DNA from: Zelonia costaricensis
Taxonomy: Eukaryota > Euglenozoa > Kinetoplastea > Trypanosomatida > Trypanosomatidae
DNA: 64,000 nucleotides
Reading direction: 5' to 3'
Assembly (NCBI GenBank): GCA_030849075.1
Contig: JASAOO010003549.1
Coordinates: 60,212-124,211, forward strand
Under the pieces are notes generated by a model, which was given only the letters and a program-made list of their open reading frames with translations, did not search any database and was not told the origin of the DNA. Made by a program: the position numbers and the translations under genes. How positions within the stretch are numbered: position 1 is the stretch's first letter; the number at the start of each line of letters is the position of its first letter. Below, one piece after another: positions 40,968-50,705 of this stretch.

Positions 40968-42473
40968 CTACTTGGAGAGCGGCGCCACGCGCGGCATGGT
41001 CTTGAGGTTAGGGTCCACCTCGAAAGTCGCCAAGGTCTTTGCCTTCACCTCCTCTACCGTAACCCCCTCCGCGACTTCGGACAGCCACATCTTATTGACG
41101 CCGCTCTTGCGCTTTTCGAAGCGGAACGTGCACAGCTCCGTGATGAGCAGGTCGACAACGCCGGCACCCGTCAGCGGCACGTTGCACTCCTGCACCACAC
41201 GTGAGTGCCCGTGCTTGTCCGTGTGCTCCATCAGCACGACGGTGCGACAGCCCGACATCACGAGGTCCATGGCGCCACCCATGCCTGTGAGCACCTTGCC
41301 GGGCACACACCAGCTTGCAATGTCGCCGTTGCTCGACACCTGCAGTGCGCCGAGCATCGTGAGGTCCATGTGCCCGCCGCGAATCATCGCAAACGACTCG
41401 GCGCTGTCGAAGATGCACGACCCGGCGTTGCTCATCGTGATGGTCTGCTTGCCGGCATTCGTGAAGTCCGGGTCCACCTCCTCCGGCAGCGGGTACGGGC
41501 CGATGCCGAGCAGTCCGTTCTCGCCCTGAAGCATCACATCCATGTCGTGAGGGATGTAGCTGGCCACCATGTTGGGGATGCCCACACCCAAGTTGAGATT
41601 CATGCCCTCCTTGATCTCCAGCACGGCGCGACGCGCGATCAGCTGCCGGTTCACCACGTCCAGCTTCTTGCCGCCCGCAATGGGACCAGAGCCGTCAGGA
41701 CTGCGGGTCACGACAAACTCGACGTCCCGCGTGATCTTCTCTGGGCGCACGAGGCGGTGCACGTACACGCCGGGCAGGTGCACCGTCTTCGGGTCCAGCT
41801 CCCCGCACTCCACAATCTCCTCCACCTCCGCAATGCACACCTTCGCCGCCTTCGCGGACGCCAGGTTGAAGTTCTGCGTCGTCCCGCGGAAGACCAGGTT
41901 GCCGCGCTTGTCCGCCTTCCACGCACGCACAAACGCGAAGTCGGCCGGCAGCGCCGTCTCCAGCGTGCACCACCGCCCGTTGAACTGCCGCGTCTCGCGC
42001 GGCTGGCTCGTTCGGTCGACCGCGCCGCTGCCGTTGGTTGTGAAGCGCACCGGCAGGCGGCCTGCAGACACGTCGGTGCCGTAGCCGGTTGGGGTATAGA
42101 AGGCTGGCAGCCCCGCCCCGGCAGCGCGCAGGCGGTCGATGAGGGTGCCCATTGGGCAGAACTCGATGTCGAACTCGCCGTGCATCAGCCGGTCCAGCAC
42201 CACCTTGTTCTCGCCCACGTACGTGGTGATCAGCTTTGCAATTTGTTTGTCGCGAGCGAGGGGACCCGTGCCGTTCACCGGACCCGCCGTCGTGCCGGCA
42301 ATGAGAGTGAGCTGCTTGGTGCCCTTCTTGTTCAGCTCCCCCAGCAGCTCGAAGGCGAGTCCGCACAAGCCGAAGCCGCCGAGCGCTATGGTCGCCCCAT
42401 CGTGCACATCCTTGAGGGCCTCCGTGGCGGTCACAACGGTGGGCCGGAGGTACAGCAAATTGCGCCGCAGCAT
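40968..42473 (-). CDS. Family I CoA-transferase (ASCT/SCOT type), copy 2
   Basis: 501 aa from the ATG at 42471-42473 (MLRRNLLYLRP, presequence-like); a GTG 21 codons upstream in frame is not preferred. Signature 1 reads DGATIALGGFGLCGLA, where the final proline of the family pattern is alanine. Signature 2 is LQGENGLLGIGPYP with the catalytic glutamate at residue 318 (codon 41520-41522). SAESFAMIRGGHMDLTMLGAL and VPGKVLTGMGGAMDLV are intact, so it should be active. Relative to copy 1 it has a few extra residues around 270 (GSGPIAGGKKLDVVN). N-terminal and C-terminal parts differ from copy 1 while the middle is identical. Specificity may differ from copy 1. Confidence 0.93.
   Translation of the reverse strand: MLRRNLLYLRPTVVTATEALKDVHDGATIALGGFGLCGLAFELLGELNKKGTKQLTLIAGTTAGPVNGTGPLARDKQIAKLITTYVGENKVVLDRLMHGEFDIEFCPMGTLIDRLRAAGAGLPAFYTPTGYGTDVSAGRLPVRFTTNGSGAVDRTSQPRETRQFNGRWCTLETALPADFAFVRAWKADKRGNLVFRGTTQNFNLASAKAAKVCIAEVEEIVECGELDPKTVHLPGVYVHRLVRPEKITRDVEFVVTRSPDGSGPIAGGKKLDVVNRQLIARRAVLEIKEGMNLNLGVGIPNMVASYIPHDMDVMLQGENGLLGIGPYPLPEEVDPDFTNAGKQTITMSNAGSCIFDSAESFAMIRGGHMDLTMLGALQVSSNGDIASWCVPGKVLTGMGGAMDLVMSGCRTVVLMEHTDKHGHSRVVQECNVPLTGAGVVDLLITELCTFRFEKRKSGVNKMWLSEVAEGVTVEEVKAKTLATFEVDPNLKTMPRVAPLSK
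41737..42008 (-). repeat. 272-bp block identical to 38157-38428 (gene-conversion tract, copy 2)
   Basis: Partner of the block in copy 1; same strand, same reading frame, offset exactly 3580 bp. Confidence 0.95.
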
Positions 42474-43861
42474 GACGACCAGGACGACTCGCAAAGGGTG
42501 ACAAGAGAGTAAGGAAGCGGGGGGCAGCTGTGTCACGATTAGGTGAGCGTGTGGATGTGTTTATGTGCGTGTGCTGCCAGTAGTTACGCTGAGGGTGGAA
42601 TTAAAAAAAGAAAGGCGGGGATGTATCGAGTGCGGCCAATGACGCGGCTGTCCTGCTCTCTGCGCTTCAAAGCCCGTCGCAGACGACAAGTGAGGTAAAA
42701 GAAAACGTGGCAAGAGATGAGACGTGTTTGGTGGCGGACGCGTACGGCATCCTCATGGCCCTTCACATGCATCGTGGGCAACACCGCTGCAGCCCCCGCC
42801 TTCCCTACCCGCGCTCGGTTTCCTCGATGGCACAGGGGCGAGAACTGCGAGTTGGTTGACGGGTAGTTCTCTTCTGTTGTTGTTCTTGTTGTTCCAGGGG
42901 GTGGGGAGCCGTGCACCGCCTCAACTCCGCGGACCTGAGGTGCTGCATTTAGTATTCGTGAAATCGGTGTTCTCGGCGCACAAGACATCTCCACGAAGGA
43001 GACGCATGGCGGATTGGGGGGAGGGGGGGGCTCTGTCATGCGCGGGAACCGAGGCGCATACGGCCCTGGCCATTTTCCCGACGTACCCCCGCCTTTACCC
43101 GCCTCCCCTAACTGAACCCGGATGCGGCGGCACGGAACCTGATCGCAACTAACGTATGCGGTGCGCAAACATACACGGTGCGAGCGAGTCGTGGGGGCGG
43201 CAGTAAGGCCGCGCGGAAAGCTGAGAGGGGGGGGGGGGCAAACAGGCACAGCAAAGGAATACGAGTGTCAGCTTTGCAACCGGCCGAACGGGCATCTCGA
43301 GGGTGTTGTGAAGTGGACAAGAGCCGCGTGCGGGCGCTTTCGGAACACAACAGCGAAGCAGCGTGGAGAGGAGAAGGAGGGTATACCGCGTGTGTACACA
43401 GCGGGCAGCTAAGCCTAAAAAAAAAAAAGCAAGAGGAGCGGCTCAAAGTGTCCCCTTCCCAAAGAACTCACTTGCACACGAAAAAAAACAAAGAAGGCGT
43501 CTCGAGAGAAGCTGAGCCATCCCGCTAAGCAGGTATAAGTCGAGTGGAAATTAATAACGAAATCGAGGTCGGTGAAAGCGAGAGAAACACGTGCGATCGC
43601 ATGGCGGTGGTCCGAAAGACAACACTCAAGGGAGAACACCAACTGAGAAGGAGATGAAAAGGAAGTAGAGAATCGAGGCCGCACCGGGGGGCTCGCCGGG
43701 TCAGGGAGATGCCATCCTTGCTGCAGTCGTCACTCCCCTCCCCCACTCCTGCCGAAAGCGGAGGGAGGGAGGGAGAACAGCAAACAACACACACTGATGC
43801 ACACACACACACACACTTACACACACAATAACAACAAGCAACTCACGATTGAAGGAGCATG
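42474..43861. other. Spacer between CoA-transferase copies 2 and 3, 1.4 kb
   Basis: No gene supported. A minus-strand frame at 42584-43249 (221 aa) lacks recognisable motifs. G-runs near 43016-43028 and 43229-43239, a poly-A run near 43418-43428 and (CA)n near 43800-43815 are the main features. Confidence 0.65.
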
Positions 43862-45355
43862 TCATGCAGGCGGAATGGGTGCCTGCTGCATCGCACACAT
43901 CTCCGGCGAGACACGAAACTCGCCCTCCGTCTTTGCCTTCACCTCCTCCAGCGTCACCCCGTCTGAAAGCTCGGTCAGAACCATGTAGTTGAGCCCGTTA
44001 GCCGGCTTCACGACGTCGAAGACGGCAAGCTCGGTGATGATCTTGTCGACGACGCCCGCCGCCGTGATCGGGGCACGACAGCGCTTGAGCAGCTTCGGCG
44101 ACCCGTCGTGGTTCGTGTGGGTGGTGAGGATGATCACCTTACACCCGCTCTGCACCAGCTCCATGCCACCGCCCATGCCGCTGATGCGCTTGCCAGGCAC
44201 CATCCAGTTGGCCAGGTCGCCGTTGTCGCCCACCTCCATGGTGCCCATCATGGCCATATCCACATACCCGCCCCGCACCAGACCCATCGACTCGACGAGG
44301 TCCATGAATGTCGCCCCGCCCTCGCGGTCCACCGTCACCGTCTGCTTGCTCGCATTCAATATGTCCGGGTCTGCCTCAGCGGCCGTCTTCGGGAACGGCC
44401 CCACACCAAGCAGACCGTTGCCAGCCATCAGCAGCACGTCCGTGTTGGGCTTGATGTACGGCGTCACGAGGGTCGGTGTGCCGATCCCGAGGTTGAGCAC
44501 CGTCCCGTCCTGCACCTCCAGCGCCGCGCGCCGGGCGATGCGGTGCTTCGCGTCGTTGTGGTCGACTGGCGCCGCGTGCGAGCCCTCGCTCGTGACAAGG
44601 AGCTCGAACTTGTACATCGCCTCCGGCAGCAGCACGAGCCGGTCGACGTACGCCCCGGACATGTGGATCTCGTCGGGGTCCAGCTGGCCGCACTCCACAA
44701 TCTCCTCCACCTGCGCGATGCACAGCTTGCCGGCCTTTGCCGCGGCGATGTTCATGTTGCGCGCCGTGCCGTGAAAGACGAGGTTGCCGCGCCGGTCCGC
44801 CCGCCGCGCGCGCACGAGAGCCACGTCGGGGTGCAGGGCGGTCTCGAAGACGCACCACTTGCCGTCCACAAACCGTGTCTCTCGCGGCGTCGAGTAGAGC
44901 TCGACGTGGCCGCTGCCGTCCTTGGCAAACCGCTGCGGCACCGCGCCGGTGGCCACCGCCGTGCCGTACCCCGTCGTCGTGTAGAAACCTGCTATCCCTG
45001 TGCCACCCGATTCGAGCCGCGAGGCGAGTGTCCCCATTGGGCAGAGCTCCACCTCAACCCGGCCGCAATGAAAGCACTCGGCAAAGACGCGGTTCTCGCC
45101 CATGTACGAGGTGATGGTCTTCTTAAGCTGACCAGCTTGCGCCAGTGGTCCGACGCCGCAGTCCTCGCCAGACATGCTCGCCATGATCAGCGTCAGCCCC
45201 TGCCGGCGCGTGCGGTGCAGCTCCGAGAGCAGCTCGAAAGGCACACCAGCGTAGCCGAAGCCGCCCACGGCGACCGTGGCGTGATCGGCGATGTCGGCCA
45301 TCGCCTCCTCCAGGCCCATCACGGCCGGCTTCTGAAAGACGCGTGTGGCTCGCAT
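43862..45355 (-). CDS. Diverged family I CoA-transferase paralogue lacking the catalytic glutamate (copy 3, probable pseudoenzyme)
   Basis: 497 aa from the ATG at 45353-45355 (MRATRVFQKPAVMG); a GTG six codons upstream is less likely. It aligns with copies 1 and 2 over its whole length without frameshift or stop, and keeps GGFGYAGVPFELL, VELCPMGTLASRLE, the YTTTGYGTAV block and GTARNMNIAAAKAGKLCIAQVEEIVECG. At the active site, however, the family ENG becomes GNG: LLMAGNGLLGVGPFP, with Gly312 (codon 44420-44422, GGC) in place of the glutamate that forms the acyl-CoA thioester intermediate. The adjacent SFAMxRGGH block is also changed, to SMGLVRGGY, and the DG of signature 1 is DH. The expected reaction should be lost. 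A retained open frame suggests selection for another role, such as a regulatory or structural partner in mixed oligomers, but that is inference. Confidence 0.9.
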   Translation of the reverse strand: MRATRVFQKPAVMGLEEAMADIADHATVAVGGFGYAGVPFELLSELHRTRRQGLTLIMASMSGEDCGVGPLAQAGQLKKTITSYMGENRVFAECFHCGRVEVELCPMGTLASRLESGGTGIAGFYTTTGYGTAVATGAVPQRFAKDGSGHVELYSTPRETRFVDGKWCVFETALHPDVALVRARRADRRGNLVFHGTARNMNIAAAKAGKLCIAQVEEIVECGQLDPDEIHMSGAYVDRLVLLPEAMYKFELLVTSEGSHAAPVDHNDAKHRIARRAALEVQDGTVLNLGIGTPTLVTPYIKPNTDVLLMAGNGLLGVGPFPKTAAEADPDILNASKQTVTVDREGGATFMDLVESMGLVRGGYVDMAMMGTMEVGDNGDLANWMVPGKRISGMGGGMELVQSGCKVIILTTHTNHDGSPKLLKRCRAPITAAGVVDKIITELAVFDVVKPANGLNYMVLTELSDGVTLEEVKAKTEGEFRVSPEMCAMQQAPIPPA

Positions 45356-45539
45356 GGGGGAAAGTGCTCGCACGTTGATAACAGCTGGACGTTAGGGGCC
45401 AGGGGTGCTGGAAAGGTCCGATGTTGCTAGTGCGTGCGAGCGCCGCGCCGCACTTACCCGGCGGCGTTTCTAGGGTGTGTAAGCTTGTGCGTGTATGTTG
45501 AAGTAGGTGCGGCCGGCGCTTGGCCTTAACACCTATCGG

Positions 45540-45570
<31 letters not shown>

Positions 45571-46737
45571 GTAAACCTATCACATGTGTGCTGGGAGTGT
45601 CAAGCATCCGGTGGGAAGATAAGGCAGAGAGCATCAAGACAAGAGCCAACATTCAGTGACGTGGCGGTGGGAGAGCAGCACACAACCCTCCAGCGGACAC
45701 ACGCCAGAAATGACAGACGGGGAGAGGGAGAAAGAGCGTCGAGCAGGAGAAGACTGCAAGGCCGATTCTGGAGTGCATGCGGCGCTGAAGAACGGCTACG
45801 CAGCGCTGTCTACATAGGGTTGGACTGCTGCCTACGTGGAAGCCTGCCCGCACGCGCTGGCCTACCTTTGTCGCAGCCGTTGGCTATGCTCTCGACCAGA
45901 GCGCTTTTTGTTACTGCTTCGTGGATGTGTTGTTGCTCCAGACAACAGATGTCAGTCCGTCATTCCGGTCTAGTTTGAGAAGCCCAGAACAGTGCAGTCG
46001 TTCACAGTGGGGGAAGGCAGGGAGAGCGGCCCGCCTGCGAACCCAAAAAGGAAGAAAAGGTGTCGACAACCGAGGAGGAAAAATGAGTTTATTTCTGCAT
46101 GACTTCCAGTCTCACGGCGCACGCCTTCTCACGCACGCATCGGCGTGCCTGCCGGACTCACAAAAGAAATCACACACAAACACACACACACACACACCTT
46201 CGAACGCAAAGGCTCCGTGTACACGTGCGACAACCGAAGTGGTACGGAAAACTACAAAAGGGGGAAAATAGGGGAGGCAAAGCGGAGCGAACGACTGGGA
46301 AGCGACGTCACAAACGAAACAAATAACAAAGACTCTAGCGCAGCACAGGAGGGGAGTAAAGGGGGGAGAGGCAACCGCTCGCACAAGTTGCACCCAGTCG
46401 GTAGCAGGTACCAGAGTGAAAGGCCCCGTCCCGCAGACCCACACCCGCACGCGCGTCAAAACATGAAAGGGGCAACACAGCGCCACCACAAAACACAGAA
46501 AGGCAACCAGAAGAGATCTCCGCCCTCCTCCGCCTCCGCTGACGAGCTCGCGCATGTGACGTGGCGAGGGAGACGCACAACTACAACCACAGAAAGAAGT
46601 CTAAAAGTCAGTAAAGTGATCTAGCGAGGTCTGCATGGCATCAGTTCCCTCCTCCACCCTCTGCTTCGGCCCGTGGCCCACACAGAGAGAGGCGGGGGAA
46701 GGCGGCAAGAGCTGTCATGTAGTGCAAACACTCAACT
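45356..46737. other. Intergenic region, 1.4 kb
   Basis: No gene supported. A (TG)14 run lies at 45541-45569 (reads CA on the coding strand) and (CA)n near 46181-46197. Expected to hold the 5'UTR of CoA-transferase copy 3 and the 3'UTR of the 892-aa gene. Confidence 0.65.
45541..45569. repeat. (TG)14 microsatellite
   Basis: Uninterrupted TG run upstream of CoA-transferase copy 3. Confidence 0.93.
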
Positions 46738-49416
46738 CTACAGTCGAGGCCGCGGTGGTGGGCGGTCCAGCCGCGGGGTCCGTCCAAACAGCGCGTCGCT
46801 GTTCATCTTCGAGACGGAGTTCCACGCCGGCCGCGGCGCCGCCGCTGACGCCCGCGTCCACTCCCGCATCGCCGTCACCGCCACCTCCGTGTCGAGCAGC
46901 GAGACGTCGATGAGAGCGGCGCTCCGCGTGCCGGAGCGGGCGGAGGGCAGCAGATCCGACCGCGCCGAGCTCGCCCCCCGCGCCGAGGCGGCGGCGACAG
47001 AGCGGTGCGACGCACCTCGTACCGACTGCACCGGTGTCGCGTCCCCAACCTCGGCAGCCTCCAGGCCGCTTCGATCCAGCCCAGCCGAGAAGAGCCCTGC
47101 CGGCATCGTCCGGGCAGTGGGCAGACGGACATGATGGGTGCGTGCGCGGCACACGACGCAGTAGTACACCCCACGCACCATGCGCCCCGTCTCCTTCGAC
47201 ACGTAGGCCTCACTGTGACGGTGGCGCGTGTGACCGCAGCGGGTGCACGCAACGGAGTCCTGCGCTGTGGCGGCCGACTTCTCCGCCGACGCCTTGGCAA
47301 ACGCAACGCCCTTGACGACAAAGCCGTCGACGATCTGGCTGCGGCGACTGACGTGGTGTTCCGCCCGCGCATTGTACGCCCCGCCCAACTCGTGCGGCTT
47401 GCCCTCCATGGAGAGGTCGTCAGCCGCGGTCGATGCCGCCGCGTTCGTGCCGCCGTTGCCGCTCGCGCTGGTGCTGCGAAAACAGAAGAAGATGACCTGC
47501 TTCGCCCACAGCCCCTGCAGCACGAGCCAGCGGTGGTTGTCGAGGCAGCCGGCGACGCAGCTGCCGGCGAACGCGGCGTCGTTGCCGCCCGCGTCGCCGT
47601 TGAGGTACAGGCTCATGTGCATCAAGCCGGTCGTCGCGTCCACACGAACGTCCACGTAGGGCTCCGTTGCCGCCACCGCCTCGCTGCTATGGCGCGACTC
47701 GTTGATGGAGTGGTACACATTCACGTCATCGTCATCGTGATTGCCGCCCTCGTCGTCACCGTCACTCGCACTTTTCGGGTTGCCGTGGCGCGCTGCGCTG
47801 CGTCCACGGCCAGATGCAGGGTCTGCCGTCGAACGTGTGCCGTGCTCCTCGAGCAGCAGACGCAGGAGGGTCTTGGCCCGGCGCTCCTGCGCCCTGTACG
47901 TCGACTGGGCCCCGGCGATGGTGGCGGGACACGGGACGGCGTAGCGGCCGTCGAAGATGAGCGACAGCGGCGTGGCGGTGGTCGAGGTCGTCGACTCCGA
48001 CCCGGCGCCCCCCACGGTCGGGGCTATGCGCCAGACGCTGGTCAGGTACTTGCTGCCCTGCTCGAAGAAGTGCCACAGCTGCCACTGACACCACCGCGCG
48101 TACTCCTGGTGACGGCGGTACGCCGCGAGACCGCCCGGGGTGGACGAGGGCATTGAGCGCCGCCGCCCTGCGCTACCGCGGCTATGCGGCCCTTGAAGCG
48201 CCCCCTCGTGGTGGGGGTCGGCGTGCGAGGCAGGGCGAGAAGAGCTGTGCTCCCGCGACCCGTTCGCCGAGCCCCCTCCCTCTCCACCACCGCTGCTGCC
48301 GCCCACCTTGGCGCGTGCGAGAAGGGCAAGCCGGTGCCGGCCCTTGGCGCACACCTGCCGCCAGCGCCGCTCGTGCTGCAGCGGGTCAAGAGAGTACGCG
48401 CGAAGCGCAGCCCACGCCTCGCTGGACGGCGTGAGCATGATGCCCGCCCCCTCCGCCCACTGGTGTGCGCGCCGGCCCAGCATCGACATGCCCACCATCG
48501 ACGCACCCGCTAGCCGCTCAAAGACGCTGGTGTCCGCAGCGCGGCCCGGGTGCGGCGAGGGCGATGCCGTGAGGCGCGGCTGCGAAGAGGTCGGACGAGC
48601 CGTGGGCGGCGCGGAACCGCTGGCCGCAACACCGCCGCTACCGCTGCCACCGGCTGCCTGCGATACATGGTGCGCCGCCGCACGGTTGCCCTCCCTCGAC
48701 AGCGGAGCCGGCGAAGCGCGTGGCGGCTCTGCATCCGCGTCCTCGCCGGCCACGTCGTCGTCGCTGAGAGTCAGCTCCGGGGGCGTCTGGAAGGTGTGGT
48801 AGTACGGGTTCGTGCGCGCGGCGATACCGCCAACACCGGGGGCCCCCGCACGGACCGGCTCACCGGACGGCCCTGGCTGGGTCTGCGTCAAGCTGTCGCG
48901 AGTCTGCGCGAGCGTCGTGACGGTTGCAGAGAACCCTGACGCAGTGGCGCTGCTCGGGCGGATTGGCGAGCTGTAGCCGTGCGCGGCGGGCTCTGAGACG
49001 ACGACGAGTGCGTCCTGATGGGCGATGCTGTCGCCGTAGTACTCCCCGCGCAGCGTTGAGGCCATCGAGCCGTTGGGAGACGCCGCGGCTGATGCCGGCG
49101 GCGGTGCCAAGGCCACCTTGCCTCCGATGATGATGCGTCGGCGCGGGGTCTGACGTACCGCTGCAGGGGTGTAAGCCATGCGCATGAGCTGTTGCCCGAG
49201 CACGCGATGGGGTGGCTGTCGGGGGGCAAGACCGCCGCTGCGGCCCTGCGCCGGGTGCCGCGGGGGCCGAGCACGAGACGGCGCAGGCGCACTAGGTGGA
49301 CGTGGGTGGCGCACCGCCGGGGCGGGGTCTGCCGCGGTTACGGTCGTGCCGCTTGGCCTGTACCCAAACACCTCCTCGTGCGCCAGCGTGACGTCATCGC
49401 TTTCCAGCGCGAGCAT
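46738..49416 (-). CDS. 892-aa protein with C-terminal four-cysteine motif
   Basis: Not recognised. The ATG at 49414-49416 (MLALESDDVTLAHEEVFGY) is preferred; an in-frame extension of 79 residues upstream translates a (CA)n repeat into CVCVCVC and a polypyrimidine tract, so it is unlikely. The N-terminal 300 residues are disordered (Pro/Ala/Ser/Arg). A folded-looking part follows: a helix rich in aromatic residues (RHQEYARWCQWQLWHFFEQGSKYLTSVWRI, about 425-455), then LSLIFDGRYAVPCPATIAG and a basic helix. A second such part is HRWLVLQGLWAKQVIFFCFR (about 630-650). Near residues 724-760 lies CTRCGHTRHRHS...YYCVVCRARTHH, two CxxC pairs 25 residues apart with histidines between, which is a likely zinc site. 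This combination might bind nucleic acid or protein, but I cannot name a family. Confidence 0.8.
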   Translation of the reverse strand: MLALESDDVTLAHEEVFGYRPSGTTVTAADPAPAVRHPRPPSAPAPSRARPPRHPAQGRSGGLAPRQPPHRVLGQQLMRMAYTPAAVRQTPRRRIIIGGKVALAPPPASAAASPNGSMASTLRGEYYGDSIAHQDALVVVSEPAAHGYSSPIRPSSATASGFSATVTTLAQTRDSLTQTQPGPSGEPVRAGAPGVGGIAARTNPYYHTFQTPPELTLSDDDVAGEDADAEPPRASPAPLSREGNRAAAHHVSQAAGGSGSGGVAASGSAPPTARPTSSQPRLTASPSPHPGRAADTSVFERLAGASMVGMSMLGRRAHQWAEGAGIMLTPSSEAWAALRAYSLDPLQHERRWRQVCAKGRHRLALLARAKVGGSSGGGEGGGSANGSREHSSSRPASHADPHHEGALQGPHSRGSAGRRRSMPSSTPGGLAAYRRHQEYARWCQWQLWHFFEQGSKYLTSVWRIAPTVGGAGSESTTSTTATPLSLIFDGRYAVPCPATIAGAQSTYRAQERRAKTLLRLLLEEHGTRSTADPASGRGRSAARHGNPKSASDGDDEGGNHDDDDVNVYHSINESRHSSEAVAATEPYVDVRVDATTGLMHMSLYLNGDAGGNDAAFAGSCVAGCLDNHRWLVLQGLWAKQVIFFCFRSTSASGNGGTNAAASTAADDLSMEGKPHELGGAYNARAEHHVSRRSQIVDGFVVKGVAFAKASAEKSAATAQDSVACTRCGHTRHRHSEAYVSKETGRMVRGVYYCVVCRARTHHVRLPTARTMPAGLFSAGLDRSGLEAAEVGDATPVQSVRGASHRSVAAASARGASSARSDLLPSARSGTRSAALIDVSLLDTEVAVTAMREWTRASAAAPRPAWNSVSKMNSDALFGRTPRLDRPPPRPRL

Positions 49417-50705
49417 GGCTGTCCGGCACACACACACACACACGCACAAGTGCGTCGTCGCTGAGGAATTCACACAACACGGCCGACGCGTAAGTCGGTG
49501 GCTCTTTTTCGTTTTGGCGGCCTGCAACTCCCTCCGCGGTGCGATAGAGCGGGGAGGGGCGGGGAAGAGGGCGGGACGTGGTCGAAGTGTGTGTGTTTGT
49601 GAGAGAGAGAGAGTTGGAGTTGTCGTGCTGGGGTGGCCTACCAACGCAGCCACACAAAAGTGAATGAGTGCGCCCCGTCGAAGCAGCGATCAGCGCTGAA
49701 AAATGGGAGCGAGGGAGGAAGGAGGGGGGAGGCGTGCACGCGTGGGGCCGGTTTGCAGATTGAGCCACCGAGGATCGTGGAAGAAGAGAGAGCGGCAGAG
49801 AAGGACAGAGCGCATGGCGAGTGTGGAGCTGCGAGACGCACGCGGGGAAAGGTAGTGCAGCGGCAGCGGCGCATCAGACGCGCACTATTTCGTCACAAGA
49901 CGCCGGAAGGGTTGGATGCACTTTCATGTGAAGAGATCATCATCACATCGCGACAGGCCACTGGGGAAAATGGGGCAACGACAAGCGAAGACGGTGGGTC
50001 TTGTACCAGCCGCGTCCCTCGTCCGTGTCGTGTGTCACAAACTGGCCGTCTGGCGTGATGTTTCGGTACGCCTCATGTTGTTTGTCTTCAAAGCCGGCTG
50101 GCCAGAGAAAGGGGAGTTGAGAGTTCAAATCAAAAGGCGCCTGATGGGGGGAGGGGGGAGGAGGGGGGACGAGGCACGTGTGCACGCGTACAAATTCTAT
50201 AGAGCTCCACGGTCCGGTAAGGCAGGTCGCAAAGAGACGCCAAAGTGGACCCAGAAGGAAAAAAGAAAACAAAGAGGGTGCACCCCTGACGAGCAGCCGC
50301 TGCCCTCGCCTTGCAGGTTCTGCACATCACTCAACCCGCCCCCTCCCCCTTCCCCTAACCGCACGGCAGTTCTAACACAGACGCACCCGTCTAGTCCTCA
50401 AAACAAGTTTCAACGAAGCGCCGCGTAAGCACAGGCGGGCCCACACGCTTCAAAGCAGCACGCGACAAGGCGAAACCCGCAGTCCGGGTCTCCGCACCGT
50501 CTACAGGACAAAAAAAAAACATCAAAAAAAAAGTGGTGTAGGTGTGCCAATTCGAATTCTATCACGAAGCCCAGCAGCAGCATCTTCGCGCACGGCCACC
50601 GTGTTGAGGGTGTGTGGGCGGCCTCTACCAGGCACCCCACCCAACCACCGCCCCCACTCTCCTCACCACCACCACTTCATGTGTCTGCGCACACGCACAT
50701 GAGGC
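49417..50705. other. Intergenic region, 1.3 kb
   Basis: No gene seen. (CA)n at about 49428-49443, G/A-rich blocks at about 49551-49577 and 49601-49613 (likely splicing signal for the 892-aa gene), and A-runs near 50511-50519 and 50524-50531. Confidence 0.65.

Noticed and set aside
42584..43249. 221-aa minus-strand frame between CoA-transferase copies 2 and 3
   Set aside because: Correct strand, but no domain, odd mixed composition including polyproline from G-runs, and no good upstream signal distinct from copy 2; transcript evidence could revive it.
49417..49653. 79-residue N-terminal extension of the 892-aa protein
   Set aside because: It translates a (CA)n repeat and a polypyrimidine tract, which belong to the 5'UTR; the ATG at 49416 gives a sensible start.
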